From Bacteriovoracaceae bacterium UBA3083 (GTDB lineage Bacteria > Bdellovibrionota > Bacteriovoracia > Bacteriovoracales > Bacteriovoracaceae): DNA of 64,000 bases. The stretch covers positions 223,020 through 287,019 of the forward strand of contig DFBJ01000007.1 in assembly GCA_002366565.1 (NCBI GenBank), written 5' to 3'. Below the pieces are notes generated by a model. It was not told the origin of the DNA and did no database searches. It saw only the letters and a program-made list of their open reading frames with translations. Of the stretch, positions 1-8,884 are shown piece by piece. The translations under genes were made by a program, and so were the position numbers. Each line of letters opens with the position of its first letter. Positions within the stretch are counted from its first letter, which is position 1.

Positions 1-980
1 GCTAGACCTTGGTATTGCATAAGCATTGTACCAATACCACCACCACCAACTAGACCAATTACAGTCGCCATTCTAACGTTGATGTCCCAACGATAGATTG
101 TGAATGAAAGGTAAGGTAGAACAATTTGAGGAACAACACCAAACCAAATTACTTGGATAGGGTGAGCACCAGTAGCTGTCATCGCTTCAATTGGACCATT
201 TGAAATGTTCTCAATTTGCTCTGAGTATAGCTTAGAAAGTGAAGATACTGAGTGAAGCCATAGTGCTAGCATACCTGCGAATGGTCCAATTCCAACCCAT
301 ACTGAGAAGATAATTGCCCAAACAAGAGGCTCAATTGATCTTGAAACATTTAGGAAGAATCTAACTATGCTATATATTGCCATAGTAAGTTTAGATCCAT
401 TCATAAGGTTTCTTGCAGCAAAGAAAGCTATTACAAATGCCATTGGAAGAGCAAGCATTGTCGCAATGAAGGCCATGTAAATAGTTTCAATCGCAGCAAA
501 TAAAGCCTGTTCAATAATTGCAAAGTTAGGGTTGAAAAGAGCAGTAAAAATTCTTCTCGCACCATGTAGTCCACTTGCAGATAGAAATTCTGTGATACTT
601 ACTTGAGAAATAAAGATTCCCGATACAAATGTTACGATAAGTAGAACATAACCAAGTATAGTATATGGCTCAGAAAGAACTGTTCTTTCTGGTCTACTCT
701 CGTATAGCCCTGAAACTGCTTTACCTATTGATACTCTTGTAAAGAAAAGCACTAGTGTTACTAGAGCTCCTAATCCAAGAGCTATTAAAGGTTGATTCCA
801 AGTAAAAGTTGCATATCTATCACCAATGAATATTTTCTCATAGATAATTTTCCATGAAGCTAGAATCATATAAGACCAGATGAATAAATCTATTCCAAAT
901 GCTCTAACAGTTTTCTTTAATTTTTTATATCCCGCACCTTTGTTTTCACCAGGAAGGGCATCTTGTACTAATGTTGTCAT
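1..980 (-). CDS. phnE: Phosphonate-type ABC transporter permease PhnE (partial, C-terminus outside window)
   Basis: Integral inner-membrane permease of a phosphonate/phosphite-type importer. The ATG is preceded by AGGTAAGAA at good spacing, and about 326 residues are visible before the window edge. Several hydrophobic segments follow a basic N-terminus. The EAA coupling loop starts at E265 (EAMTATGAHPIQVIW), and a glycine-rich GLVGGGGIG segment follows, as in PhnE proteins. Its start lies 13 nt beyond the phnC stop, so phnD, phnC and phnE form one leftward unit. The family assignment is strong; whether the substrate is phosphonate, phosphite or another phosphate analogue cannot be read from the sequence. 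No C-P lyase genes are in the window. Confidence 0.9.
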   Translation of the reverse strand, partial: MTTLVQDALPGENKGAGYKKLKKTVRAFGIDLFIWSYMILASWKIIYEKIFIGDRYATFTWNQPLIALGLGALVTLVLFFTRVSIGKAVSGLYESRPERTVLSEPYTILGYVLLIVTFVSGIFISQVSITEFLSASGLHGARRIFTALFNPNFAIIEQALFAAIETIYMAFIATMLALPMAFVIAFFAARNLMNGSKLTMAIYSIVRFFLNVSRSIEPLVWAIIFSVWVGIGPFAGMLALWLHSVSSLSKLYSEQIENISNGPIEAMTATGAHPIQVIWFGVVPQIVLPYLSFTIYRWDINVRMATVIGLVGGGGIGTMLMQYQGL

Positions 981-993
981 TTCTTACCTCTAG

Positions 994-1752
994 TTAATCA
1001 ATTGTCACTTCTACAGCTTCTTCACCGTAGATTGTTTTAAACCAGTTCTCGTCAATTTCTAAAGGCTGACCTTCATAAATTAACTTACCACCTTTAAGTG
1101 CAATCACTCTTGAAGCATATTGTCTTACTAGTGATAAGAAGTGGAGGTTACATATTACAGTTACACCAAGTTCTTCGTTAACTTTTTTAAGGTACTGCAT
1201 TACTGAGTGAGAAGTTGCAGGGTCAAGAGACGCTACAGGCTCATCAGCAAGTAAAACCTTAGGGTTTTGCATTAACGCTCTAGCAATTGCTACACGTTGC
1301 TGCTGTCCACCTGATAAGTTATCAGCTCTTTGGTTTTCTTTACCTTCAAGACCAACAATCTTAATAAATCTTTTTGCTTTCTCTTTATCTTCTTCAGTAA
1401 AAAGACCAAAAATAGATTTTAAAATTCCTGTTCTCGATAGAGAACCAGATAAAACGTTAGTCATAACTGTTTTTCTTGGAATTAGATTGAAGTGTTGAAA
1501 AATCATCCCAACATTAGATCTAAGAGTTCTTAGAGGTTGCCCACTGATATGAGTAACATCGTTTCCTTCAAAAGAAATTGAACCATGGCTAGGCTCATGT
1601 AATCTATTGATACATCTTAGAAGAGTTGATTTTCCTGATCCAGATAGACCAATAACAACTAGGAACTCACCTGGAGTAACATCAAATGAAACGCCTTTTA
1701 AAGCATGTGTTCCATTTGGGTATTTCTTATGTAAATCTTTAACATTAAGCAT
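994..1752 (-). CDS. phnC: Phosphonate-type ABC transporter ATP-binding protein PhnC
   Basis: ATPase subunit that powers the PhnDE importer at the cytoplasmic face of the inner membrane. The 252 residues carry Walker A at G35-T43 (GLSGSGKST), the signature LSGGQQQR, Walker B VLLADEP and the switch-region H-loop as NLHFLS. Length and N-terminus match the PhnC family. GGAAG lies a few bases upstream of the ATG, and the gene sits 18 nt after phnD. All catalytic motifs are intact, so this is expected to be active. Confidence 0.93.
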   Translation of the reverse strand: MLNVKDLHKKYPNGTHALKGVSFDVTPGEFLVVIGLSGSGKSTLLRCINRLHEPSHGSISFEGNDVTHISGQPLRTLRSNVGMIFQHFNLIPRKTVMTNVLSGSLSRTGILKSIFGLFTEEDKEKAKRFIKIVGLEGKENQRADNLSGGQQQRVAIARALMQNPKVLLADEPVASLDPATSHSVMQYLKKVNEELGVTVICNLHFLSLVRQYASRVIALKGGKLIYEGQPLEIDENWFKTIYGEEAVEVTID

Positions 1753-1770
1753 TTTTTTGTCTTCCGTTAA

Positions 1771-2682
1771 TTATTTAAGTTTAGATTCAATATCAATTCC
1801 AACAGACTTAATCATATCTCTAAGTCCGTCGTAGTCAGCATCAGTAGTATCAACAATTCCTTGAACACTGTAAATATTTTTGAAGATACTTTTTCCAGCT
1901 TCAGTTGCAATGAACTTCTTAACTGCAGCAATGAACTTCGTTGTAATTTCTGGGTCTAAGTCTTTTCTAAATACAAATGGGTCATTAGGAATTTTTTCTG
2001 TAACTGTAACGATCTTAACTTTTTCTTCTACGTCTGGAAATTGAGTTCTTACTCTATCTCTAGCATCTCTAATCTTTCCATCTTTAGATGGAGCAGAGTA
2101 GTAAGTTGCACCAGCGTCTACTTGTTTTTGGTAAACCATAGTTACAACGTTATCGTGCTTAATTCCAAAAGTTGTGTTTGAAAGCTCAACGTTGTTATCT
2201 TTAATTATTTTTAATGGAAACATGTAACCAGAAGTTGATGAAGGATCAGTGTAAGCAAATTTCTTACCTTGAAGGTCTTTTACTGAATTAATTCCAGAAT
2301 CTACGTGAGCAATAATTTGACCTTGGTAGTAGTCGTGCCCATAACGAAGAACTCTTAGTTTTGCTGTAGCACCATATTTTTGGTGAGCTAAGATGTAACC
2401 AAATGAGTTCATAACACCAATGTCAGCTCTCTTTGATCCAAAAGCTTCTACAACAGCGATGTAGTTCGTAGGAATACCTGTTTTAAAGATAAGTCCTGTT
2501 TCTTTTTCTAAGAATTGAATGAACTCTTGAGAATTAGAGGCAATAGTGTCAGCGTCAACTGATGGAGTAAAGTAGAGCTTTACAGGGTTGTTGGCAGAAC
2601 CAAGTTTTTCTTCATTTACACAACCTACGAAAAGGATCGTAAAAAGTGCAAGAAGAAGAGGTGCTTTCTTCATCGTAAACAT
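1771..2682 (-). CDS. phnD: Phosphonate-type ABC transporter substrate-binding lipoprotein PhnD
   Basis: Periplasmic binding component that delivers substrate to PhnE. The open frame extends upstream, but I chose the ATG at 2682 because AGGAG lies 7 nt ahead of it and the frame then begins with a proper signal (MFTMKKAPLLLALF) ending at VGC, a lipobox-like site. The mature protein has the PhnD/phosphonate-binding layout, with a K-FAYTDPSSTSGYMFP segment and DPFVFRKDL near the C-terminus. About 303 residues. It is the first gene of the leftward unit. An ATG nine bases further in is an alternative start. Substrate specificity is unknown. Confidence 0.9.
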   Translation of the reverse strand: MFTMKKAPLLLALFTILFVGCVNEEKLGSANNPVKLYFTPSVDADTIASNSQEFIQFLEKETGLIFKTGIPTNYIAVVEAFGSKRADIGVMNSFGYILAHQKYGATAKLRVLRYGHDYYQGQIIAHVDSGINSVKDLQGKKFAYTDPSSTSGYMFPLKIIKDNNVELSNTTFGIKHDNVVTMVYQKQVDAGATYYSAPSKDGKIRDARDRVRTQFPDVEEKVKIVTVTEKIPNDPFVFRKDLDPEITTKFIAAVKKFIATEAGKSIFKNIYSVQGIVDTTDADYDGLRDMIKSVGIDIESKLK

Positions 2683-2977
2683 GTGTTGTCTCCTAGATTT
2701 ATAAATATAAAACAATTCAATAAGTTATAAATTTTTTCGTTAGGCCTATTTATCATGAAATGTTTGATAATGTCAGTTAGGTTTTCCTAAAAAAGGATAG
2801 AAAGTGAAGAATCTGTAATATTTTCTGTTATTTTAACCTAATATAACGCTTTGCGTCCTGTCGTTTGTGAAAAATATTGGAACTTTGTTCCATTTATGTG
2901 TGAATTTTCTTTAGTAGTTTACTCTTTGAGAACTTTATTCCGTAACGAAATATATAGAAGTTTCAAAGGAAGAAAGT

Positions 2978-4585
2978 ATGCAAAAGATGTTTATGGCCAT
3001 CATTATTATAGCTTTATCTCAAATAAGCTTTGCTGATACCAAAATAAAAAGAAGCATACTTAAAAGTGGAAGGGAAATAGGCCTTTCCTGGAACTTTAAG
3101 AAAAGTGATATTTCAATAGTAAAATCTAATCTTGAGTCTCCATTCCTTTTTAAAGATGTATCAATTAAGCATTGGCAAAAAGCGAAAACCTCAGGGGCTC
3201 CAGCACTTCCATTTAAGTCATTTCTTTTAATAGGTACACCTGAAGAAATTGATATTGTTCTAGATGCAAAGATTGTCTCATTCATTGAAGATCTTATTCC
3301 ATCTCCTGCTCAGGAAATGCCATGTCGATGTGAGATTATTCCATGGAAATTTTCCGCTGATTATAATGAAGACAAGTATAATAAGGACTCTCTATCTCAT
3401 TTTAAAAAGGAATACTTAGGAGAGTTTAAAGGTAAGAGTATTACGAAAGTAACTGTTTATCCCATTGCTTATAATCACGCACAGGGGGCGAGATTAATTA
3501 CAAATGCTAAATTAAGTATAAAGTCTAACAATAGAAAACTTGAATTTTTTAAAATAAAGGCAAGTGATAAGAATTATAATATCTTTTCTCATCGAAAATT
3601 TGAAGCTGTGCTTGCACCTTTAATTGATATTAGAAAGAAGCAAGGCTTCAATGTTAATTTCTTTGCTCTTGATGAAGTTGGAAATGACTTCATAGATATT
3701 AAAGAGTTTATTCATACTCTTTATGAGAATGAACCCTTCTCATATTCTTTGATAATAGGGCATGAGGAAGAGTTTCCTACTGAATACGTCATGACAAAGT
3801 TTGATACTAGAACTCCATCAGATATGAATTACTATACTATGGACGGTGAAGATGATGTTATTCCTGACGTTCTTTACGGGAGACTATCAGTTTCAACTCC
3901 GGATGAACTTAAGGTTGTTATTGATAAAACAATAGAGTTTGAAAAAAGAAGCTGGAGATCTCCTGCTGGGATGAGTGAAATGATTGCTATTGCCTCTGAT
4001 GAAGGAAGTGCTCCTGATGATGTTGAATATGTTAGAGAGATGCAAAGCCCTTTAAAATCAAAATTTAACTGGAATAGTAATGAATTCTTTCAAGCTAATG
4101 AGAATGGGACTGCTGAGAATATCTCTTCAAGAATCAATGCTGGAAGTATTTGGCTAAATTATATAGGCCATGGTACCGGCCATGAGTGGCCTTCCGTTTA
4201 CGGTAGAGAATTTAATGTCTCTGATATTGTAAATGATGAAGAGGGTGTCGTGAGACCAGTTGTCATAGACGTGGCATGCCAGAATGGGCGATTTAGCAAT
4301 GAAGGAAGAATGGGGGAGACCTTCATGCGTGGTGGAGTTCATAAAGGTGGTGCAGTCGCTTACTATGGAGGAAGTGTAGATATTAGTTGGGACCCGCCTG
4401 CGATTATGGCAATTGGTATAAATAAAGCCGTAAGTGAGAATAATCAGAGGCGGCTAGCTGACGTCATTTTTGAAGGTCAGAGCTATCTACTCGAAAATAT
4501 GGATGATATAGACTCTGCATTAGAAAATCTTGTGTGGTATCACTTACAAGGAGATCCTCTTTTAAACTTACAAAATCTGAAGTAA
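2978..4585 (+). CDS. C25-family (gingipain-like) cysteine peptidase, exported
   Basis: Predicted secreted or periplasmic cysteine protease. A Sec signal peptide (MQKMFMAIIIIALSQISFA) starts at an ATG preceded by AAGGAAG. The catalytic region shows His398 in NYIGHGTGHEW and Cys434 in DVACQNGRF, a 36-residue spacing like that of the gingipain His/Cys pair (known for RgpB). A propeptide-like region of about 200 residues precedes it. The protein ends soon after the catalytic domain, so I see no type IX secretion tail, which fits a Sec-exported enzyme of a non-Bacteroidetes organism. It probably digests protein outside the cytoplasm; a role in prey breakdown is only inference. It is transcribed away from phnD and followed by small rightward genes. 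Confidence 0.85.
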   Translation: MQKMFMAIIIIALSQISFADTKIKRSILKSGREIGLSWNFKKSDISIVKSNLESPFLFKDVSIKHWQKAKTSGAPALPFKSFLLIGTPEEIDIVLDAKIVSFIEDLIPSPAQEMPCRCEIIPWKFSADYNEDKYNKDSLSHFKKEYLGEFKGKSITKVTVYPIAYNHAQGARLITNAKLSIKSNNRKLEFFKIKASDKNYNIFSHRKFEAVLAPLIDIRKKQGFNVNFFALDEVGNDFIDIKEFIHTLYENEPFSYSLIIGHEEEFPTEYVMTKFDTRTPSDMNYYTMDGEDDVIPDVLYGRLSVSTPDELKVVIDKTIEFEKRSWRSPAGMSEMIAIASDEGSAPDDVEYVREMQSPLKSKFNWNSNEFFQANENGTAENISSRINAGSIWLNYIGHGTGHEWPSVYGREFNVSDIVNDEEGVVRPVVIDVACQNGRFSNEGRMGETFMRGGVHKGGAVAYYGGSVDISWDPPAIMAIGINKAVSENNQRRLADVIFEGQSYLLENMDDIDSALENLVWYHLQGDPLLNLQNLK

Positions 4586-4653
4586 CTACCTAATATTAAA
4601 TAATTCACATATTCCCTCGCAATTTATTAATAGTTGGGAGGGTATAATAGGGC

Positions 4654-4866
4654 ATGGCCTTAAATGTGAAGATTCTTTACCCATTAGATCACCCGCCCGT
4701 TACAAATCATGATGACGAACCTGTAGAGCTATCAGCATCCTCTAGTGAGTTAGATGCGGATAAAGAGAATCTTGATAAGAGTCATCTTCTTGAAAAAGAG
4801 GAAGACCATATTTATAGAGACGGACCTCTAGAACATAAGAAGAAAAAGCTAAATATTCTTACTTAG
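4654..4866 (+). CDS. Small acidic/basic hypothetical protein, 70 aa
   Basis: No family recognised. The protein has no signal peptide or membrane segment; it is rich in Asp/Glu through residue 50 and ends in a KKKKLNIL basic tail. GGGAGGG lies 11 nt upstream of the ATG and AGGG directly before it. A TATAAT at 4643-4648 lies so close to the ATG that a transcript from it would be nearly leaderless; alternatively the gene is read through from the protease. Its stop is 10 nt before the next gene, whose Shine-Dalgarno follows directly, so the two are probably co-transcribed. Could be a chance frame, but position and ribosome sites favour a real gene. Confidence 0.6.
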   Translation: MALNVKILYPLDHPPVTNHDDEPVELSASSSELDADKENLDKSHLLEKEEDHIYRDGPLEHKKKKLNILT

Positions 4867-4876
4867 GGAGAAGGAT

Positions 4877-5431
4877 ATGAAATGGTTCTCTGTGAAGTTC
4901 TTATTTGTTCTTATTTTTAGTTGTAGTTCTTATGCAATTACATGGAGTGATGTCCCTGGTTGCTATCAAACAATAGTTTATAACGACAGTTACCTAGAAA
5001 ATAGCGCTAATAATTATTCTGTAATAAATTTAAATGAGAATCCTCTTTTTTTCATATCAGTAGACGAGGAAGAATACATTGTTCATTCTGCTGTAATCTA
5101 CAAAGGAAATACAAATTATCATTATCAAGACATATACTTTGAAGATGGAGCAACTTCCAGCAATGGTGGTTTTTTGAGAAGTGATTTTAAATCCTATGTG
5201 CGCTATCGTTTTTCGCCAGAAAAGGTTTTAAAGTTATCCAATCAGTTCAGTATCAGACATATTGATGGCAATACATATGAAGTTGTAGCTTTTCAAAATA
5301 TTGACTTTGAAGGTAAAGCATACCTAGAGTCGGGGAGATTTGTCTTAGAAAAAATAGATTGTTATGATGATATAGCAACTGAAGAAATATTCTCTCGTGG
5401 AATAGATTTACCATTTGAGTTAGATCTTTAA
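4877..5431 (+). CDS. Exported hypothetical protein, 184 aa
   Basis: Unknown function. A clear signal peptide (residues 1-20, MKWFSVKFLFVLIFSCSSYA) is followed by a beta-rich, aromatic-rich mature domain; two cysteines (in GCYQT and DCYDD) could form a disulfide in the periplasm. The ATG follows AGGGAGAAGG at a good distance. It lies between a 70-residue gene and a coiled-coil exported protein on the same strand, with 10 and 15 nt spacing, suggesting one transcript. No homologous family came to mind. Confidence 0.7.
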   Translation: MKWFSVKFLFVLIFSCSSYAITWSDVPGCYQTIVYNDSYLENSANNYSVINLNENPLFFISVDEEEYIVHSAVIYKGNTNYHYQDIYFEDGATSSNGGFLRSDFKSYVRYRFSPEKVLKLSNQFSIRHIDGNTYEVVAFQNIDFEGKAYLESGRFVLEKIDCYDDIATEEIFSRGIDLPFELDL

Positions 5432-5446
5432 TTATAGGATTTTAAT

Positions 5447-5890
5447 TTGAAAATTTTAAAAATTTGCTGTGCTATCTTGATCACAGGAGTATCACTTGGA
5501 CAAGGGTTTGAACCTAAGCAGAACTCTGGACAGAATAAGTTAGAGCGAATCAACTCCATTGAACGCCATATTGTATCTGTCGATAAAACTATCCAAGACC
5601 TGAAGAAACTAATTAGCGATAAGCCAGATCTAAAAGGATTTAAAAAACTAATCGAAGATCTTTCTAAGACTCAAAAATCAATTAAGAGTGATATTGATAG
5701 CCTTCGTACCGAAGAATTAACTCAACTTAAAAAAGATATAGAGTTTATAGATCAAGAAAAAGTTGAGAAGCTAATTGATAAATTTGTCAAATATCAAGAA
5801 GACTCAGATAAGCGCTTAAAACTACTAGAAGAATCTTTAAAAGAAATCAATGGCCAACTTAAAAGTGTAGACTCACCTATAAAGAAATAA
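5447..5890 (+). CDS. Exported coiled-coil protein, TTG start, 147 aa
   Basis: No known family. The frame begins with TTG; AGGA lies 7 nt upstream, and the start gives a signal peptide (MKILKICCAILITGVSLG), so TTG is well supported. After cleavage almost the whole chain is charged heptad-like helix rich in Lys, Glu, Asp and Leu (residues about 30-140), with no cysteine, so a periplasmic coiled coil is likely. It ends one base before the convergent hydrolase gene. Confidence 0.7.
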   Translation: MKILKICCAILITGVSLGQGFEPKQNSGQNKLERINSIERHIVSVDKTIQDLKKLISDKPDLKGFKKLIEDLSKTQKSIKSDIDSLRTEELTQLKKDIEFIDQEKVEKLIDKFVKYQEDSDKRLKLLEESLKEINGQLKSVDSPIKK

Positions 5891-5891
5891 A

Positions 5892-7508
5892 TTAAGATAA
5901 AGGGTAAATGACATCTACAAGGTCTAATCTTGGTGCCATTAAAAGTGTAATACTTCTATGTAAGAGTATAGTAGGTATCTTATTTTCTAGCACTAGTACC
6001 TTTTTCAACGCTGGGTGATTAATATCTTTTTCTTCAACTCTAGTGGTTTTATGTAATATTCTTTCGAGTCTAGAGATATATAACCAACTATGGTCTTGTA
6101 GTACTGGAGGTAAATCAGGAAGTATTACTTGGAATCTATCTAGTAATGTTGCCCTTACCTTCTTATGCTTTTCTTTCATAAATTGAAATACTAGAAAATA
6201 GAATTCACTGATAACTTCCCACTTTGTATCTGCTAGTGCGTCGTGTGCCATTTGAATGTGATGGTAGGCAAGACTAAAGTCTTTGTGATCAAAAGCTACC
6301 TGGGCCATCATGTAGTCTCTAAGGCCAAGTTTAAAATTAAGTGGTGATGACTTTAGCTTTTTACTTTTTAGCTTTATAAGTGGTCCATTCCAGATATTAG
6401 AGTGTTCTTCATAATTTCCGACGAAGACCTTAGGTGCTTCCCCAGCAATTGAAAGAGCTCTACCTTTACTTGGATTCATTGTTAATACTTGAACAGAAGA
6501 AGGAGTTAGTGTATCTAGGCACCAATTGTCTCCAAGATGTGTGGATTCTTTTCTTGGTGTCCCCATTGAGATGAGCACATCTAAATCTATGAGCTTTTTC
6601 TTTTTTAAAAGTTGTTTGATTTTTTCATGACCAGAGCATGCTCTCATTTGGTTATGTGGAGCAATGGCATATGGGTGATAATCTTCAGTATTTAGATCTT
6701 TACTTATAATATCATTGTTAAAGTATGTAATTTCACCCTTAGAGATTTTTCCTGTTTTATATTCAAGTTTATCGCCCATAAGGTCAGCACTTAACCATCT
6801 CCCGTCTGGGAAAGTCATATTGAAACACCATGTAGTGATTCCCTCTGCTTTCTTGAGGATAGAGATAGCATCTTCTAGTGTTTGTGTATTAAAAATAAGT
6901 TCATTTCCAATATCAAATACTGAACGTCCACTAATATTTAAAATATCTGTGAACTTTTGATGTAATGCTAGAGTTACTCCGAATTCATTCATTGAACTAA
7001 TACTAGGGAACGGGAAACCTGTACTTGCAAATGAGTATACTTTCGGAAGGTCTGGAAAATCATAGAGTATAGTTCTCTCGTATTTATCAAAGCTACTGAC
7101 TAATGGAAAATCTAGAATTCTTCCATGAGTAGGGCTCTCTTCTTTATCATCCCAAAAAAAGAAAGTTGAACAACCAATCATTGAGCTACTGAGAGAAGGC
7201 ATCCACTTACTTAGGCATGAACTTAACTCAGGTAATAGGAGAGTGAAGACTAACTCTTTGGAGGAGATGTCTAATCCTTGTGAATAGTTTTCAAGCCATA
7301 GTTTATAAGTAGTATTTTTTTCTTGCTGATGATCAAAAAAGTTTGCTGCTAATTCTTGAAGTATTTTGTCTATCTTTGGGATTCCTAAAGATAGGACTGT
7401 CTGCATATGATTCAAAAGAAAAGAATGCCCATCGCGATCTTTTACACCAAGTTGGTAAAAGCTTTCTTCAGCACTTCCGATAAGTTTAACAAGCTTAATT
7501 GGTTCCAT
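5892..7508 (-). CDS. C45-like NTN hydrolase (acyl-CoA:6-APA acyltransferase / amidohydrolase-like)
   Basis: 538 residues. Around Cys113 the motif GCSTFFFWDD is followed by HGRILDFPL, the pattern of peptidase C45 / acyl-CoA:6-aminopenicillanate acyltransferase-like Ntn hydrolases, in which the Cys becomes the N-terminal nucleophile after self-cleavage (family knowledge). I infer an amide-bond hydrolase or acyltransferase; the substrate is unknown. No signal peptide is visible, so the 112-residue leader would be removed in the cytoplasm if maturation occurs. The C-terminal 150 residues are helical and beyond the usual core. The start is the only upstream ATG, with a weak AGG. It is divergent from the next small membrane protein gene. 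Confidence 0.7.
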   Translation of the reverse strand: MEPIKLVKLIGSAEESFYQLGVKDRDGHSFLLNHMQTVLSLGIPKIDKILQELAANFFDHQQEKNTTYKLWLENYSQGLDISSKELVFTLLLPELSSCLSKWMPSLSSSMIGCSTFFFWDDKEESPTHGRILDFPLVSSFDKYERTILYDFPDLPKVYSFASTGFPFPSISSMNEFGVTLALHQKFTDILNISGRSVFDIGNELIFNTQTLEDAISILKKAEGITTWCFNMTFPDGRWLSADLMGDKLEYKTGKISKGEITYFNNDIISKDLNTEDYHPYAIAPHNQMRACSGHEKIKQLLKKKKLIDLDVLISMGTPRKESTHLGDNWCLDTLTPSSVQVLTMNPSKGRALSIAGEAPKVFVGNYEEHSNIWNGPLIKLKSKKLKSSPLNFKLGLRDYMMAQVAFDHKDFSLAYHHIQMAHDALADTKWEVISEFYFLVFQFMKEKHKKVRATLLDRFQVILPDLPPVLQDHSWLYISRLERILHKTTRVEEKDINHPALKKVLVLENKIPTILLHRSITLLMAPRLDLVDVIYPLS

Positions 7509-7529
7509 CTGTGACCTAAGGAGGATTAA

Positions 7530-7751
7530 ATGGATATTTTAACTGTTTTTAACGATCCAAGCAATCAAACTATGCAAATTGTTTTCTTAGCTTTTGCTGT
7601 TGTGAGACTGTATTTAGAAGTCATAGGTTTTAAGTTTGAAAGATTGCCTATAACTTCTAAAATGGGAGATGGAAAAGGATTCCATCGCACAGGACTTTAT
7701 TTTAGTATTGGTTATATCTTATTTACAGCACCGGGGCTTCTAATGGCTTAA
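7530..7751 (+). CDS. Small integral membrane protein, 73 aa
   Basis: Unknown function. Two hydrophobic helices (about residues 15-32 and 54-72) flank a polar loop. An excellent ribosome site, AAGGAGG, lies 5 nt before the ATG. The gene is divergent from the C45-like hydrolase, with only 21 nt between the starts, and its last 29 bases overlap the 3' end of the convergent App1-like gene. The strong Shine-Dalgarno is the best argument that it is expressed. Confidence 0.65.
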   Translation: MDILTVFNDPSNQTMQIVFLAFAVVRLYLEVIGFKFERLPITSKMGDGKGFHRTGLYFSIGYILFTAPGLLMA

Positions 7752-8826
7752 TAGCTTTTGGAATTCCATCATATAATTCTATAACATTATTATCTAACTT
7801 TAATACAGGGTTGATGGAAATCTCTTTTTCATTGGCCTTTTTTCTTATGTAAATCTTTACATGACATTTTTCTTCTCTAGCTGAAATCATAGATCCAAGC
7901 TGATAGAACTTACTTAATACTTGAGAGTTTTGCTTTCTGTTAAATTGAAATGATGGATCTTTCTTTAACGAGTTCCATAGCTTCCAAGGCTCTATTTCTT
8001 TATTGAGAACTTTATAAAGAGTTAAATAAATTATTGGGTCTGACTCAAAATTATCTCCCATCAGAACGAGTTCATCTGGGACACCTGTCATCATGAGAAT
8101 ATCTAAGAGGTGGTTTAGCTTATAGAGGCCTTGAATTTTTAAATCTTTTGGAGTGAGCTCCCCTTCAATTAGTGAAAATATTCTTCTGTAGTCTTTTAAG
8201 AATATCCCAGCTGTAAATACTTTATTCTGATAGAGCCAATCCCTCATTGAATCTTCATAGAAATGAGGAGATGCTGAAAGTATGAATGGTTGGTACCCAT
8301 CGCTAATATAATTAGTGAATAGATCAAGTGATTTAGTGACAGTAGGAAATGATGATAATGGCTTTGTTAAAGAGTTATATACTTCTTTTGTACTTGAATA
8401 CTTTGTATCAACTAAAGTCTTATCAAAATCACAGATAATTAATTTCTTATGTCCTTCGATAACAATAGGAATAAAACTTCCAAGGTGTATTTGAAGTCCA
8501 TTGTTCTTCTTTACTTCATAGGCTTGAAAAACTGTTATGTTTTTTCGCTCACCGTTTAAAGGGATTTTAAAGTTAAAGTTACCGAAGTTATCAGAGTCAT
8601 AAGTTTTTTTGAAGACTTGCTCTTTTTCCTCGTTAAGTCCTATAAGCCTTATTCTAAACTGTGAAGATCTTAGTAGTCTAAAGTCTTGAATTGGAAACTT
8701 AGGTGTGAATGATGAGAGATCTACTACTGCAGGACCTCTCCATTCTTTCATCGTACATGATGCTTTAACCGATATATAATCGTCAGTTTTAATGGCCAAA
8801 AAATGTACAAGGTTAGGTCTTTTCAT
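7723..8826 (-). CDS. App1-like (DUF2183) HAD-type phosphatase
   Basis: 367 residues in two parts. An N-terminal beta-rich domain (about 45-125) is followed by a HAD phosphatase with the nucleophile motif CDFDKT (D133, D135), an FILSASP motif II and a MGDNFESD motif IV. That arrangement matches the App1/DUF2183 group, whose yeast member is a phosphatidate phosphatase (family knowledge). There is no signal peptide, so it is cytosolic or peripherally membrane-bound. A lipid phosphatase role is inference. It runs convergent with, and slightly into, the preceding small membrane-protein gene. Confidence 0.7.
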   Translation of the reverse strand: MKRPNLVHFLAIKTDDYISVKASCTMKEWRGPAVVDLSSFTPKFPIQDFRLLRSSQFRIRLIGLNEEKEQVFKKTYDSDNFGNFNFKIPLNGERKNITVFQAYEVKKNNGLQIHLGSFIPIVIEGHKKLIICDFDKTLVDTKYSSTKEVYNSLTKPLSSFPTVTKSLDLFTNYISDGYQPFILSASPHFYEDSMRDWLYQNKVFTAGIFLKDYRRIFSLIEGELTPKDLKIQGLYKLNHLLDILMMTGVPDELVLMGDNFESDPIIYLTLYKVLNKEIEPWKLWNSLKKDPSFQFNRKQNSQVLSKFYQLGSMISAREEKCHVKIYIRKKANEKEISINPVLKLDNNVIELYDGIPKAIKPLEAPVL

Positions 8827-8884
8827 AATATATCTTCTCAGTAATAATATAGTCTTGCTAGTATTTTAAGATAAAGGTTAAGAA

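Noticed and set aside
2813..2831. CTGTAAT...CTGTTAT direct repeat that looks like a Pho box between phnD and the C25 protease
   Set aside because: The period is 12 bases rather than 11, the orientation faces the protease, and no matching site precedes phoA.
2851..3036. 61-codon frame ahead of the protease
   Set aside because: No ribosome site, ends within the protease gene in another frame.
4643..4648. TATAAT just before the 70-aa gene
   Set aside because: No -35 at proper distance; noted in the gene entry but not called as a promoter.
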